64,000 nt of DNA from Mermis nigrescens (Eukaryota > Nematoda > Enoplea > Mermithida > Mermithidae): the NCBI GenBank assembly GCA_036768485.1, contig JAVLUZ010000145.1:15772304-15836303 (forward strand), in the 5' to 3' direction. A model generated the notes under the pieces. The model was not told the DNA's origin. It saw only the letters and a list, made by a program, of their open reading frames with translations, and did no database searches. Position 1 is the first letter of the stretch, and each line of letters opens with the position of its first letter. The position numbers and the translations under genes were made by a program. This document shows positions 1 through 11,434 of this stretch, one piece after another.

Positions 1-343
1 CGTACATGCACGCGGTCAAAACCTGTGGAAGGGTTAAACCGACTTTTCTGGGGGCGGGCGGTAATTGAATAATTTTTACCTAATTAATGTCAAAGTTTTG
101 GTGCTTAAAAGGATAATGGAATGATTTTTAATATCAAATATATTCTAAATACTGCAAGAAAGAATTTTGAATAAACAAATGGATCATTCTGCTGCCAGAA
201 AAATAGGAATTTTTTTACTGAAAATTATACTTTTAGGTGCCGTTTTTTTATGGCTTTTTATAGTTTGAGCAACAGGTTTGGTCCCAAAACGGCCTGAGGG
301 GGATATGGCCTTTAAAAAAGTTGTGGTAGGGGGGATACTCCCA
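1..343. other. Unassigned AT-rich sequence
   Basis: I see no gene or recognisable repeat boundary here. A short open frame on the minus strand at 184-405 runs into the adjacent MITE and has no protein-like features. Confidence 0.4.
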
Positions 344-607
344 CAGATAGGTGGGCAGCACCAAAACTGTGGGGAAGAAGGCTGAAAATTTTTAAAGGTC
401 AACAAATGGTCTTGAGAGTGGTCTTATGTATGACGAGAGAAACACAATTTTAGACGTTTCTCATCGAGCACAATGGCATCAAAAAATCGAGCAAAGCAAA
501 AAAATTCAAAATTTGAATTCTGGGGTGGTATTTTGATTTCTGGAGGGGGATATTAAAACTTTTGGGGGTGCATACCCCCCAAACCCCTCCCCCCACGCCC
601 ATGTGTG
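344..607 (-). mobile_element. MITE-A copy a (hAT-type, non-autonomous)
   Basis: This is a member of the ~250-300 bp family found 16 times in the window. In this orientation it begins near ATAGGTGGGCAGCA and ends CACGCCCATGTGTG, with an internal block GACGTTTCTCATCGAGCAC. Imperfect duplicates of CTCCCCACA flank it. It has no coding capacity. Confidence 0.8.
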
Positions 608-783
608 CTCCCCACAGTGTGCATGTTTGGCTAAAGTGGTTTGTTTAAACCCTATTTTGATATTTTTTGCTTTAAACCCCTGAGAGCTAATTCAGTTCTT
701 TTGCTAACCCTTTTACGATACTTTGCAATTTGCACCATGTAAGGAGGAGTACCCATTCTCAGGTTTAGCAATGTGCCAGTTAT

Positions 784-2951
784 TTTTGACTGGAGATACA
801 GTTCTTGTCACGGAAATTGCAAACACAGCGCTACTGTGATCTACTGCGATTGACCAACTACAGCAGAACGTAAGCGCTTCTGGGCGCGTGTTCGGCCACA
901 GAAAGATTTCGTTCGGCGTTAGTAGATTGCAGCTAGCATATTGCGTTATTTGTCACACAAACGGGAAAAAATTCTCAATCTGCTTTGATTTTTTGCATGT
1001 GGTGTCTCAAAAGTATGCATGCATGCTGCAGGTTTAGTCCGAGAAAAAAGTAAAAATAGATTGGAATTTTCGTGCATATCATTATAATTCTGAGCTTCCT
1101 CCATTGGAATCTCATCTAAGAGATAATGGGCATAAAAATGGAAGAAAATAGTATTTCCTGTGTGCGATCAATTGCATATTGCTCTGCCGCAAAGAGCATT
1201 TTAAAATTAATTTCAGGCTGAGAGCGTTCTGCGTTTTAAATCAAATTCATAGCCAATGCAGAGCAAAAGATTCAAAATCATATTGGCCCAACAATTTCTT
1301 TTGCCATTATTTATATGATTTTAAAAGCGCTTCTTTTTGACTACATCAAAATTATGAATAAAATCAAAGCAAATTGCTCTTATCTTCTGGACAAAAAGGC
1401 TTTTTAAAAAGGTATTTTCATTTTTCTACAAACCATATCTTTCACTATTATATTGCGAAATTGGGAAGAGAGATGAATAGTGACTGTAAGCTCTAAGCTA
1501 GATAGAAAATTTAACAAAATAGTGAAATACAGATGGAAAATAGTTTTGCAAATTAATTGTACGTCATCCTTAGTGTATCGCGGATAGTAGAATGAGATGA
1601 CCTTCTTAATGCGTATTAATACAAACATACGGTACGCGTGTCTTTTTCTTTAACCAATCGGAGAGTAATACGAGCACGCCAGCGTAAATCAGAAAGATAA
1701 AAATAGCCAAGCTGGTCGTTCTTTCGACACAGGCATGGAAGAACAAAAATCTATTTTGTTGAAAAAATTAAACTAAATAAGCGTCTGGAGTGATTGGATA
1801 AAATAATTATACTTTTATTACATAATTCTATATTAATATTTACATAATGTTACAATTAGTAATATACCAGCACAGCATGGGGATTCTGGAGGGATGAAAC
1901 CTAAATAATATCGTATTAAAAACACTGTTGATGCTCCTTCCTTCTGGCCACAAATGGCCATGGGAGGGCTGTGACCCCAGAAGTTGAAATACATACCCCT
2001 CCAAATTACTGTAGACGCCAGAATTCTATTTTTAGTTATATTTTTGGCGATTTACCTTATTCTGACCTCCTAAAATTTAGATGCTGCATATTTAAAATTT
2101 TTGTTACATAAAATATGCCTTTAAACTACAAAATTGATAAAAAGTTCCTCATTATCCGCTTTCAAAAATATTTTTTATCTTCGCTTTTTTAATTTATTTA
2201 TGAAATGTACATCAATAATATATTCAGTTCAGGAGTGTAATACATCACATAGTGTCTGTCTCCTCAGGCAAGCATATAGTTCAAAGAATATTGCCCATTC
2301 TATTATTTCGCGCAAATTTTATTCTGACCAGCCAGCTTTCTTCGCAATTAAAGTTCTTATATATGCGTATCTACCATTTTGTATTTATTCTATTCAGCGG
2401 ACACATGTCTAAAAAATGTAATAAAGGCAAGGCTTGAAAACAACAAATTTTTACCTCCTTATAATTTAATACACAAGCTCACAAAGATTTCGCTCGCGTT
2501 CCCTGGGTCTATATGATTTTTAAATCTTTTGCTCTTCATTGGCAATGAATTTGTTTTAAAACGCCGAACGTACTCAGCCTGAAATTAATTTTCAAATGCT
2601 CTTCTGTGGCAGAGCAATATGCAATTGATCGCACACAGGAAATACTGTTTTCTTCCATTTTTATGCCCATTATCTCTTAGATGAAATTACAATGGAGGAA
2701 ATGAGAATTATAATGATATGCACGAAAATTCCAATCTATTTTTATCTTTTCTCGGACTGGACCTGCAGCATGCACACACTTTTGAGACGCACGCATGCAA
2801 AAAATCAAAGCAGATTGAGAAATTCTTTTACCGCTTGTGTGACAAATAACGCAATATGCTAGCTACGTTCTACTTTAGTTGGTCAATCGTAGTAAATCAC
2901 AGCGGCGCTGCGTTTGCAATTTCCGTGACAGGAACTGTATTGTCAAAAAAG
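784..2951. mobile_element. Foldback-like element with ~0.45-kb inverted repeats
   Basis: The left arm (about 784-1278) and right arm (about 2511-2950) are inverted copies that match by eye over nearly their whole length with scattered differences. Both outer ends carry a TTTTTGAC / GTCAAAAA terminus next to the sequence ATACAGTTC or its complement. The ~1.2-kb centre is AT-rich and has no convincing protein. The structure fits a non-autonomous long-TIR DNA transposon whose superfamily I cannot name. Short open frames at 1404-1628 and 2134-2437 are treated as chance. Confidence 0.75.
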
Positions 2952-3057
2952 GGTAAATAAATACTCATAATAAAACACAATACTGAAACTATGGGTCTTA
3001 AATAATATCAAAGTAGGATGTTAACAAATCAACATAGCGCACAAACGGCTGGTAGCT

Positions 3058-3308
3058 CATATGTGGGCAGCAAGAAAATTATGGGGGCGGGTGCAAGATC
3101 TTTTAGAAGGTCAAAAAATGGCCTTAAAAATGGTGATATGGCAAAAAACACCATTTTTCGACGTTTCTCATCAAGCACTATCTATTAGCATCAAAAAATT
3201 GTAGAAAATGCAAAAAATTTAAAAATTGAATCTGCGGGTATTTTGATTTCTGGGGTATTTTGGTTTCTTGGGGGGTGGCGCATTCCCCCCAACCCCCACC
3301 CAGGTGTG
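3058..3308 (-). mobile_element. MITE-A copy b with perfect 8-bp TSD
   Basis: The element runs from CATATGTGGGCAGC to CACCCAGGTGTG. Perfect 8-bp target site duplications TGGTAGCT lie at 3050-3057 and 3309-3316. Confidence 0.9.
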
Positions 3309-3654
3309 TGGTAGCTAGTCTAATTCGCACGGTTCGAACATGGACACATTTTTATCCATCTAATGAAATTGGTTTCAAAGTTTTATGTTCACATAAGCTC
3401 AAGCCTCACGTTATGACATAATTTCTGGTGTAGCTGTTTTTATTTTTTCAATGCTTATGAAATATGTAACTTCAAAATTTTCGTCCTCCCCAAATAGAAT
3501 CCCGGTTATACCTCTGATAGTGTAAGAATTCTATGATTATGTCTTAAATCCATCCCAGCTTGTGACGTACATGAAAATAAAGTTTTTAGAGCATCAGGAG
3601 GGTCAATAAATTTCATTAATGAACTTGTCTCCGCGCGAAGCGCCGTAAAAATTA

Positions 3655-4200
3655 GAAAAATGATAAAAATGCCTAAAATTATCAAAAATTTACATCATCG
3701 CTTAATGTGACCCCTACGACATAGGGCGGGGGGTTTGGAGGAGTATGCACCCCCAGAAGTTGAAATACCCCCAGAAATCAGAACACCCCCCAGAATTTAA
3801 ATTATGAAATTTTTTTTGCTTTTTTGCGATTTTTTAATGCCATTGGATAGCAATCGATGAGAAACGTCGAAAAATGGTGTTTTTTCGCCATACGACCACT
3901 TTTAAGATTATTTTTTGCCCTTTGAAAACTTTTTCACCCCTCCCCGAGAATTTCGTTGCTGCCCACCTATGCCCCTAGCCCCCTCCTCTAAATCTGCACA
4001 TGTTTTTGCCCCAATTTGTTTACACCCTACTTTGATATTGCTAAAACGCTCAATCAAAGTAGGCATTTTTATTGAAAAATGATAAAAATGCCTAAAATTA
4101 TCAAAAAATTTACATCATCCTTTATTGTGACCCCCAGCTCCCTCTGATTCCGCGCATGTTTTTGCCGCGATTTGTTTACACCCTACTTTGATATTGTTTG
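3655..4200. repeat. Direct repeat split by a MITE
   Basis: The sequence at about 3655-3710 (TGATAAAAATGCCTAAAAT onward) recurs at about 4076-4130. The following block with TTTGTTTACACCCTACTTTG recurs at 4015-4035 and 4168-4190. MITE-A copy c is inserted in the first repeat, and the second shows the unoccupied arrangement. Confidence 0.65.
3719..3971 (+). mobile_element. MITE-A copy c
   Basis: Plus-orientation copy running from a degenerate ACATAGGGCGGG end to CTGCCCACCTATG. It is flanked by CCCCTACG (3711-3718) and CCCCTAGC (3972-3979), a 6/8 match. Confidence 0.85.
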
Positions 4201-4548
4201 AATACTCAACACTTGATTGCTGTTTTCATCAATCTGCTCATTTTTTACGGTACATTTTAGTTTTAGCATTTAGTAGGGTGTATGCCTACTCTAGGGCATG
4301 AGAACAATGTCTCTACTCATCTTTTGACTGCATTTGTTGTCAAAAAGGGATATGTATGTACAAAGTATTGTGAAAAATGCAGAAACTCTTGGGTTTAAAC
4401 AATAACAAAGTGAGGCATAAACAGATAGTCTCCGGAGCACGATCTGCTAGAACTGAGCCAAAATTTTGCACGTGCTTCAAACGAACATGTTTTATCTATC
4501 TAATGTAGCTGATGTCAAAATCTCACTGTCCATGGTTGCCCTTCCAAC

Positions 4549-4785
4549 CCCACCTCCGGGCTCCGGGGGGTTAGCGGTAGCGCACACTCCTTGAAAACCA
4601 CAATACCCCCCAGAATTCAATTTTTTAAATTGTTTCGTTTTCTTGCAATTTTTGATGCCAATGTGGGGAAATGTTGAAAAATGGTGTTTTTCCGCCTTAC
4701 CTACATAATACCATTTTTAAGGCCATTTTTTGACCTTTGAAAAATCTTGCATCCCTACAGAAATTTTCGGTGCCGCCCACCTATG
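4549..4785 (+). mobile_element. MITE-A copy d with perfect 8-bp TSD
   Basis: A diverged copy whose left end is CCCACCTCCGGGCTCC and right end GCCGCCCACCTATG. Perfect duplications CTTCCAAC lie at 4541-4548 and 4786-4793, which fixes the boundaries despite the divergence. Confidence 0.85.
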
Positions 4786-4793
4786 CTTCCAAC

Positions 4794-6005
4794 CTATGGC
4801 GATCACGCATGGGCGTCGTGGGATTAAACCCCCTGCCCGAGAATCCAATGGACCCCTTAACATCAATAGATCCCTAAAGCTAAATTTTCGGCATGGTTGT
4901 TTGGACATTTTCGTCAGTTGTACACCAGCTTTGACTCCCAGAATTTGGTCGCCGTCCATATATGACGGCGACTCTTTTTTATAAAATACGGACATGAAAA
5001 GGTATGTGATACTCATCAAAATCCTTCTTTACAATACAGCGAAGGAACAAGCCGAAAAAGCTCAACAAACGCAGAAATTAGCCGGAGGTGTGACCAATAT
5101 GAAACTAAACTAGACCTTTGCTTGTCTGTGTCATTTGTGGTCTGTTTCCGATTTCCAAACCAATCTAAAAGGGAAAAAAGTATTTTATATCTCAAATTGA
5201 AAACTATACTTTAAACTACTTATTGCATGCAGACTTGCATAGCGTGGAAGTTGTGATAATGGGTCAAGCTTTGAAGTGCCTTGTTGGGCTCAAAAATTGG
5301 TGGGTTGGGTACGTTAAATGATCCCAGAGGTTTCACCACCCACCCATTCAAATTTCTTGATCTTCTCCAGCTTTTTTTAAATTTTTATGCTCTAGAAAGA
5401 TAGAGGACCGTCATAAACGGCGAAAAGCGATGTTTCAAACGCATATCCGCCATTTGTTAGCCCAAAAGAGACTTTAAAGTTTCACGCCTACCCCTCTGCC
5501 GCGGAATTCCCATGTTATGCATATGTAATGGGTAGGTTTGCGTCAAAAACATCATTTTTCGGCGTTTCTACTATGCTCAACCTTTTCAATGCTTAGAGAA
5601 ATAATGAAATTTCGAAAAATTTGACACTTCCGAGCAAATAGATGGCTAAAAAGGCTTTAAATAAGCCCTTTTCTGCGAATTTATCGGAAACTTTTGAAAA
5701 ATCGTGAAATTTGGTTTGGGATGAAATACTTTCTGGGGAGGGTGAATGTAACCCTCTTCAGTTGCTAATAAATGTTAATTAGCGACCGGCTTTTCCCTTA
5801 AAATTTAAACATGGTGGCTAGCCAGAAACGGGCCATAACATTGTCAATGTTCATGATATTTTGAATATAATTTCGTTCGCGTTGACGTTGCATTCATTTA
5901 CTACCTACAACTGTCAATTTAATATTTTTTACTGGTGTTTAGAAACTGTGTTCATTCATTTTGCCGTCTTAACATTAATGATTTAATAAATGCTTTCAAA
6001 ATGAT
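4794..6005. other. No gene seen
   Basis: About 1.2 kb without a credible ORF. The open frames at 4717-5019 (minus) and 4730-4984 (plus) are antisense to each other, overlap MITE-A copy d and lack protein-like composition. Confidence 0.5.
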
Positions 6006-6009
6006 TGTG

Positions 6010-6200
6010 TCGTGGGCCACCGACAGTCCCGGGTGACCGACAAATGGTTTTAAAAATAGATCTGTCAATCGAAAAATTCCCGTCTGGTTGACAGTCCCGG
6101 GTGGCCGGCTATACTGGGTGGCCGACAGATCCCCGGGTGGCCGACAGTCCCGGGTGGCAGACTGTACCGGGTGGCCGACAGTCCTGGGTGACCGTACACA
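6010..6200. repeat. GGTGGCCGACAGTCC short-repeat array
   Basis: Seven to eight degenerate copies of a ~17-20 bp motif around GGGTGGCCGACAGTCC. A spaced core (about 6038-6085) contains AAAAATAGATCTGTCAATCG. The same motif and core occur inverted at 29497-29820, so this is probably the repeat-rich end of one transposon family. Confidence 0.75.
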
Positions 6201-6213
6201 GGTGGCTATAATT

Positions 6214-6477
6214 CACACATGGGCGTGGGGTGTGGGGGTATGCACCCCCCAGAAGCTGAAATACCCCCCCCCCATCAGAAATCAAAATACCCCCAGAATC
6301 CCATTTTTGAAATTATTTTTTCGCTTTTTTCGCAATTTTTTGATGCCATTGGATAGTGCTTGATGAGAAACGTCGAAAAATGGTGTTTTTTGCCATACGA
6401 CCACTTTTAAGACCATTTTTTGACCTTTAAAAAATTTCTTTCACCCCCCCCCAGAATTTCGGTGCTGCCCACCTATG
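6214..6477 (+). mobile_element. MITE-A copy e
   Basis: Plus-orientation copy from CACACATGGGCGTGGGG to CTGCCCACCTATG. Flanks GGCTATAAT (left) and GGTATAAT (right) look like a decayed duplication. Confidence 0.85.
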
Positions 6478-6838
6478 GGTATAATAACAGGTTTGTCATA
6501 AAAATTCCCAACTGACTAATGATTTTGGAATTATTGCTTTTTCGAGTAGGTACCTATTTACGGCGCATTACAAGTACTTGCTGGAAAAATGCTCGAAGAG
6601 CACTGGAAAGTTATATGTTTTTGTTCTTTTAAAGAGTCAAAAGTGGAACACAAGCTGCTCAAAACTACGTTGATACCCACAATGAAAATCAAAATGGACT
6701 GAAGCATCTTGATATTCACCCATAAGCAAACATATCTCCGCCTTTTTTCTTTGATTTACATAAGGAACACAAATTAAACCGTTGTCCTTTAAAACTTGTA
6801 GCAGTTTCGAACTTATTTTAATGTTGTACAGTTAGTAC

Positions 6839-7062
6839 CATAGGTGGGCGGCTCCAAAGGTCTGGGGTGCAAAATTTTTTCATAGTCAAATATTGGCCTT
6901 AAAAATGGTGCTATGGCGGAAAAACACCATTTTTGATCGTTTCTCGTCGAGCTCTATTGATTGGCATAAAGAAATAAAATTCTGTGGGTTGTAGCTGGGT
7001 TTTTGCCATTTTTCGTTGGGTATTTTGCCTTCTGGGGGTGCATACCCCCACGCCCAGGTATG
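6839..7062 (-). mobile_element. MITE-A copy f
   Basis: Minus-orientation copy from CATAGGTGGGCGGC to CACGCCCAGGTATG. Flanking 8-mers are GTTAGTAC (6831-6838) and GTTAGTTC (7063-7070), a 7/8 match. Confidence 0.85.
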
Positions 7063-7227
7063 GTTAGTTCGTATTTAAAGCGACGGTCATATAAGATACC
7101 TATATAGCAGATAGGTGTGTATGTAGGTAGCCTGCTAGTTTGTTTCCTTACTAAGACTTTTCAAAACACTTTCTGAACTCTAAGTTTTCATTACAGTTTC
7201 TGATCTATCGACTTCCTGTACTTCATG

Positions 7228-7385
7228 CTGTAGTCTATTTCACGAAACTTTGTGCATGGAAATCAATTTTCAACGATGCTGTGCGCAATATCATGGTTGC
7301 TGCATCAGTTTAAACCGCTTTTTAATCGATTTAAATTCACTTTATATTTAAATTAATGCAAAAGGTTCCATGAAACAGACTGTAG
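7228..7385. mobile_element. MITE-B copy 1 (CTATAGTCTATTTCACGAAA family)
   Basis: Terminal inverted repeats begin CTGTAGTCTATTTCACGAAA and end TTCCATGAAACAGACTGTAG. A longer member of the family lies at 57217-57457 and shares the internal TTTAAACCGCTTTT block. Confidence 0.7.
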
Positions 7386-8251
7386 TCACAATTAAATGGT
7401 TTCCAAGGAAAGAATTATTTATTATTGACTTATATTTTGACAAAGAAACGTGTTTTTAAAACTAAGCTTTTTGATTGTGTCTTTATTAATTTTGATTGAA
7501 ATTTTTTTCTTCATAATTGTAAACACTAAATTAGGATTAAAAAAATTTCGAGTGACTTCAAAACAAATCCGAATTTTCATTTATCTAAGCCACGATTTCT
7601 CATTTTCTTCATTACAGAAAGCCTTTAGTCTATTTCAACATACCTCGTGCATGGACAGCAGTTCTTTAGACGATGTAAACCGACTACAAAAACCTGAAGC
7701 AACAATGGCGATACTGTGCAAAGAAATGAGGAAATATATGAACTTTTACTGTGTAAAGTTCCATTTCAGTAATCTGCGTGGAAACTACTTTTGTAACTGC
7801 TCGTTTAGATCGCTGAGAATTGATTTCCAAGCACAAGAATTCGTGAAATATACTGTACAGATTCCCACAATCCCAACTGACAAGTTTGGCCATTACAATA
7901 TTCGCGATTCAAGTTTAAAAGTTTACACGATTTGGCCATTGTTACATGACATACGAAAAAAGGCGGAGATATGTTTGCTTATGGGTGAATATCAAGATGC
8001 TTCAGTCCATTTTGATTTTCATTGTGGGTATCAACGTAGTTTTGAGCAGCTTGTGCTCCACTTTTGACTCTTTAAAAGAAGCAAAAACATATAACTTTCC
8101 AGTGCTCTTCGAGCATTTTTCCAACTAGTTTCCGACTTTTGACTATCTCCTGTTTACGAGATTAAGAAGAACGTATTATCAAAATGGATACCATTTTGAA
8201 GCTAATTGATACGTTACAGTTGGACAGCTGTCTACTATTATATTTAAAAAC

Positions 8252-9304
8252 TTATTCGATGGTAACTTCGAGCGAACATTCCCTAAGTGGCAATGGCAGA
8301 TGAATGGCCAAACCTTTCAACGCACTGACATTATTTACACTGTTTTTCAGACGTAATGGTTTTAGCTTAACAATATGCATCATCGTACTGGCTTGCTTAA
8401 TTAACAACTTTTCAAATGTGTTCAAACAGCTAATTTCTGACGGTACATCATCAATCCACATATTATTACTTCTGGAAAACAGAGGCAAAGCCCCATCCTT
8501 GAGATCTTTCAAACACCTTGCCTTACAAATGCGAATTGGCAGATCACAACACGTCTTCAAATCGTCTATACAATTAATACAATTAGAAAAATTATTGCCC
8601 GGCATATCTTCCCAATTATCAAAAACCATGCTTTCTTTACACCACATTCTACAAACATTGCAAACTTCACGCAGAAAGCCGTCAAGTTCAGCTAAAAACT
8701 TTTCGTACAGATAACCAAAATTTTTTATAACATACTCATCCAGCTCATTTACGCGTTTTCTATTTTCTTCAGAAATCTGAGGTTTTGCAACAGCTGGTAA
8801 ACTTTTCCCTTTTTTGCTTATGAGCTTGCAAAACATGCTATAGTTGCCCTCAAAACCAGCCCGTTCTGTTTGTAAAGTCCACCGCATACATTTCCTTAAA
8901 CAATATACGTATCGAAGAATATTACGAACTATAGGAAAGTGAGAAGACACGTTCCTTAACATTTTTAGAACATTGCTACACTTATCGCTTAAATCACATT
9001 CTAACTTCGATTCCGTAAAAGAACAAGGACATTTTTCCCAACAATGCAAAATACTTCGTATGTCATGAAATTTAAGGTTTTCTTTACACAAGGCTTTCAA
9101 CAAGCAATGCAATCTTAAAGCCCAATTAATTGGAAACTTACAATCATCATTACATGGTCTACGTTTCCCACGTTTCCACGAATTTGAATTTGATACAACT
9201 TCTTCATTATTAGAGCTTTCGATGTTCACATCAATAAACTCCTTTACTTTCATCTCTTTTGCACTAATTTTCCGCTTTTTCACTTGTGCATTACACAATG
9301 ACAT
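8252..9304 (-). pseudogene. Cys-rich protein with Helitron helicase N-terminal (DUF6570-like) region
   Basis: The 350-codon frame encodes a Lys-rich N-terminus and then a Cys-rich body with CNVCRMWC (about residue 217), NCINC and CCDLPIRICKARC. It ends with a stretch that has the layout of the region upstream of Rep in Helitron proteins (DUF6570-like): a Cys pair, L-x2-G-x-LP, N-x-W-x-DDVP, FEKLLI and LKGLAIHLPLPL. No Rep HUH motif or PIF1 helicase follows, so at most a fragment is left. The same frame continues upstream of 9304 for 16 codons to one in-frame TAG at 9353-9355, beyond which lies a Ser/Asp-rich repeat region. The homology call rests on motif spacing alone. Confidence 0.45.
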
Positions 9305-9352
9305 TACTGAAACATCGTTAACACAATATGAAACTGAATTACTGCTACTTTT

Positions 9353-9958
9353 CTACGATATACTATTAACGCTCAAACCCGAATCAATAATCGAACTAGG
9401 TATATCTCCAGTAACACTAAACCCTGAATCAAATTTCGTACTAGTTATATCACTAATATCCGAATCAAAATTTGTACTACGTAAGTTTCCAACACTCATA
9501 CTAATACCCGAATTAAAGTTAGTACTAGGTATATCACTAAAACCCGAATCAAAATTTGTACTAGGTAAGTTTCCAAGACTACTTATACTAATACCCGAAT
9601 CAATGTTCATACTAGGTCTATCACTAAAACCCGAATCAAAAGTTGTTCTAGGTAAGTCTGCAGCACCAGTAATAACATATCTAGAATCAAAACTCGCACT
9701 ATTTCTAACATGATTAGCAGTAAAACTCGGATCAAAACACGTATTGCGTAAGTTACTAACACCGTTTACAGTAAAATCGGAATCGAAAAGTGTGACAGAA
9801 TCTAAACTCGTTCTACCTCCAAGATGCGAATTAAAACTGGAACTATTTCCAACATTAGCGACGTTAGAACCCGAATAGTTCAATGTATTACATTGTGTAC
9901 TACGAACCTTCCCAACACTAGCAATATCAATTGTCGACGAATACGCTTCGTATGACAA
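9353..9958 (-). pseudogene. Ser/Asp/Phe repeat region upstream of the Cys-rich protein
   Basis: This frame is in register with the downstream 350-codon frame and separated from it by a single TAG. It encodes a run of degenerate ~14-20 residue repeats around NFDSGFSDIPST, where the phase of the repeat is kept. That argues it was translated. At 9880-9970 it overlaps a different frame (9880-10317), so a frameshift as well as the stop would have to be explained. The apparent first codon is TTG rather than ATG. It may be a disordered linker of one broken protein, or an exon of a gene with unrecognised introns. Confidence 0.4.
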
Positions 9959-10317
9959 TAAAATTCTCCGGAAAACACGTCAGTATAAAATATATTCGAA
10001 TAATCAAAACCATACGGTTCGGAAAAAGCTGTATGATAAGCATTTTTCGAATAACATTCGCACAAAACTCTTGAATATTCATATAAATTAACATCGAATC
10101 TACCACAAAGATTTTCAATCCATTCCACAATATTGCGAATATATTTACCATACGAAAGCATAATTTTTATCACTGCAGACCTTATTTTCAAATAACGACA
10201 CATACGCTGCTCAATGGCAAGAATTCTTTCGCTTTTCCTTTGCTCAGAATCTTTAGGAAACATTTTATTCCGCACGGAAATCGCAAAACTCTGCATCGCA
10301 TCAGACTTCCAAGACAA
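9880..10317 (-). pseudogene. Charged helical N-terminal fragment of the same broken gene
   Basis: An open frame of about 145 codons rich in Arg, Lys, Tyr and Ile, with a motif SEQRKSERILAIEQRMCRY. It lies directly upstream of, and shifted against, the Ser/Asp repeat frame, so the three frames together look like one minus-strand coding unit with a frameshift and a stop. The first codon at 10315-10317 is TTG, and the next in-frame ATG comes seven codons later. I do not recognise the family. It could belong to the Helitron-like protein or to an unrelated captured gene. Confidence 0.35.
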
Positions 10318-10356
10318 AATTTCCCAACTTTGCAGGCCTTGCCGGCCAGTCGACGA

Positions 10357-10374
10357 TTAAGTCGACGATGCGAC
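10357..10374 (-). other. Possible terminal exon end (speculative)
   Basis: On the minus strand a T-rich tract and CAG (10375-10377) precede GTCGCATCGTCG and a stop TAA reached in phase 0 after five codons. It could close the small-exon gene described at 15.0-21.5 kb, but the link across ~4.6 kb of transposons is unsupported. Confidence 0.12.
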
Positions 10375-10399
10375 CTGAAAATATTTTGGATTTATCTAA

Positions 10400-11430
10400 G
10401 TATAAATTAAAGTAAATCAAATAACTTTTATTAGATTGTTTGAAACAATCCATCCAAAGCTTTGGCATAAATGCACAATCGAGAACCCGTAATTCCTACA
10501 GCATGTTATAAAACATAGGATAAGGCAACCTATATTGACATTCTCATTTGCATGAGTGACAAAGAAGCGGCCAATAGGTCAAAATTTAGAAGGGCAACTT
10601 CAATGTTTTATTGCAACAAAGCAACGAAAAACGATGCTTTTTAAGATGGCTGAAAAAATTCTGTCCACATAACGCAAAATTTGGTACTTATTACATCCTT
10701 GCTTCACATTTAATTATAATTTCAGAATACGTAGGCTAAGCTAATGGAAAAACGTTTCTTCAGCTGCCACTAATCCAGTGTCGAGCCTTACTGTGCTCGT
10801 AAAGTCTCCTTTAGAAAGTACGGGTCCGTGATCGCGAATTTATGCCAAAAATCTATCAAGAACTAAACGCAGAATATGGGTTCCGTAAGTAAACCGCAAG
10901 ACTAAGCTTTAATACATTGTATTTTTTATAAAACATGCTGAAATCGTTTGTATAAGACGCGATAAATATGTTTTAATTCAAAATTTTTTATGTCTTTCAA
11001 AATATTCCGGATTTTATCGATAAAATCCTTTCTTTCGTGACATAGCACTAGTACTTAAAATACATAATTTTATAGCTAATGTCAAAAGATTAATTTCTCC
11101 TGCCACCTCCGATGTGCTGAAGACAAATTTATTCGTCTTTTTGCTTTATAATATTTTTTACGGGTAATACTTTTCGATTCATGCAAATTCTTGTCCAGAC
11201 ATCTATAAATGGACCTAAGCAACTACAGAATTTCAAAAGTTTACAGCCCTATCATTTCCTCCATATTCAATGCATTTTTATCATTTACTTTTCCACTCCC
11301 TATCCTAATTATTTCCGAAAGTTTTGCGAAAAATCAAATGCTTTCCAAACTTATTTTTGACACTTTCTGATGGAACACACATTCTACTATTCAGCCGAAT
11401 TCCATTTGGTTAAGTTTATTTATCCTTAAG
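10400..11430. other. No gene seen
   Basis: About 1 kb of AT-rich sequence with no long frame, no clear repeat and no RNA gene that I can recognise. Confidence 0.5.
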
Positions 11431-11434
11431 AACA

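Larger units (their letters stand above)
6580..8125. mobile_element. Element bounded by 171-bp inverted repeats
   Basis: The arms at 6580-6750 and 7955-8125 are inverted copies of equal length and nearly identical by eye. They enclose MITE-A copy f and MITE-B copy 1. An open frame at 7450-8067 (205 aa) starts with a hydrophobic stretch but runs 113 nt into the right arm, resembles no family I know and is AT-rich, so I do not call it a gene. The near identity of the arms suggests recent formation or conversion between them. Confidence 0.65.

Noticed and set aside
7450..8067. A 205-codon open frame with a hydrophobic start
   Set aside because: Its last ~38 codons lie in a transposon inverted repeat, composition follows the AT-rich DNA, and no domain is visible.
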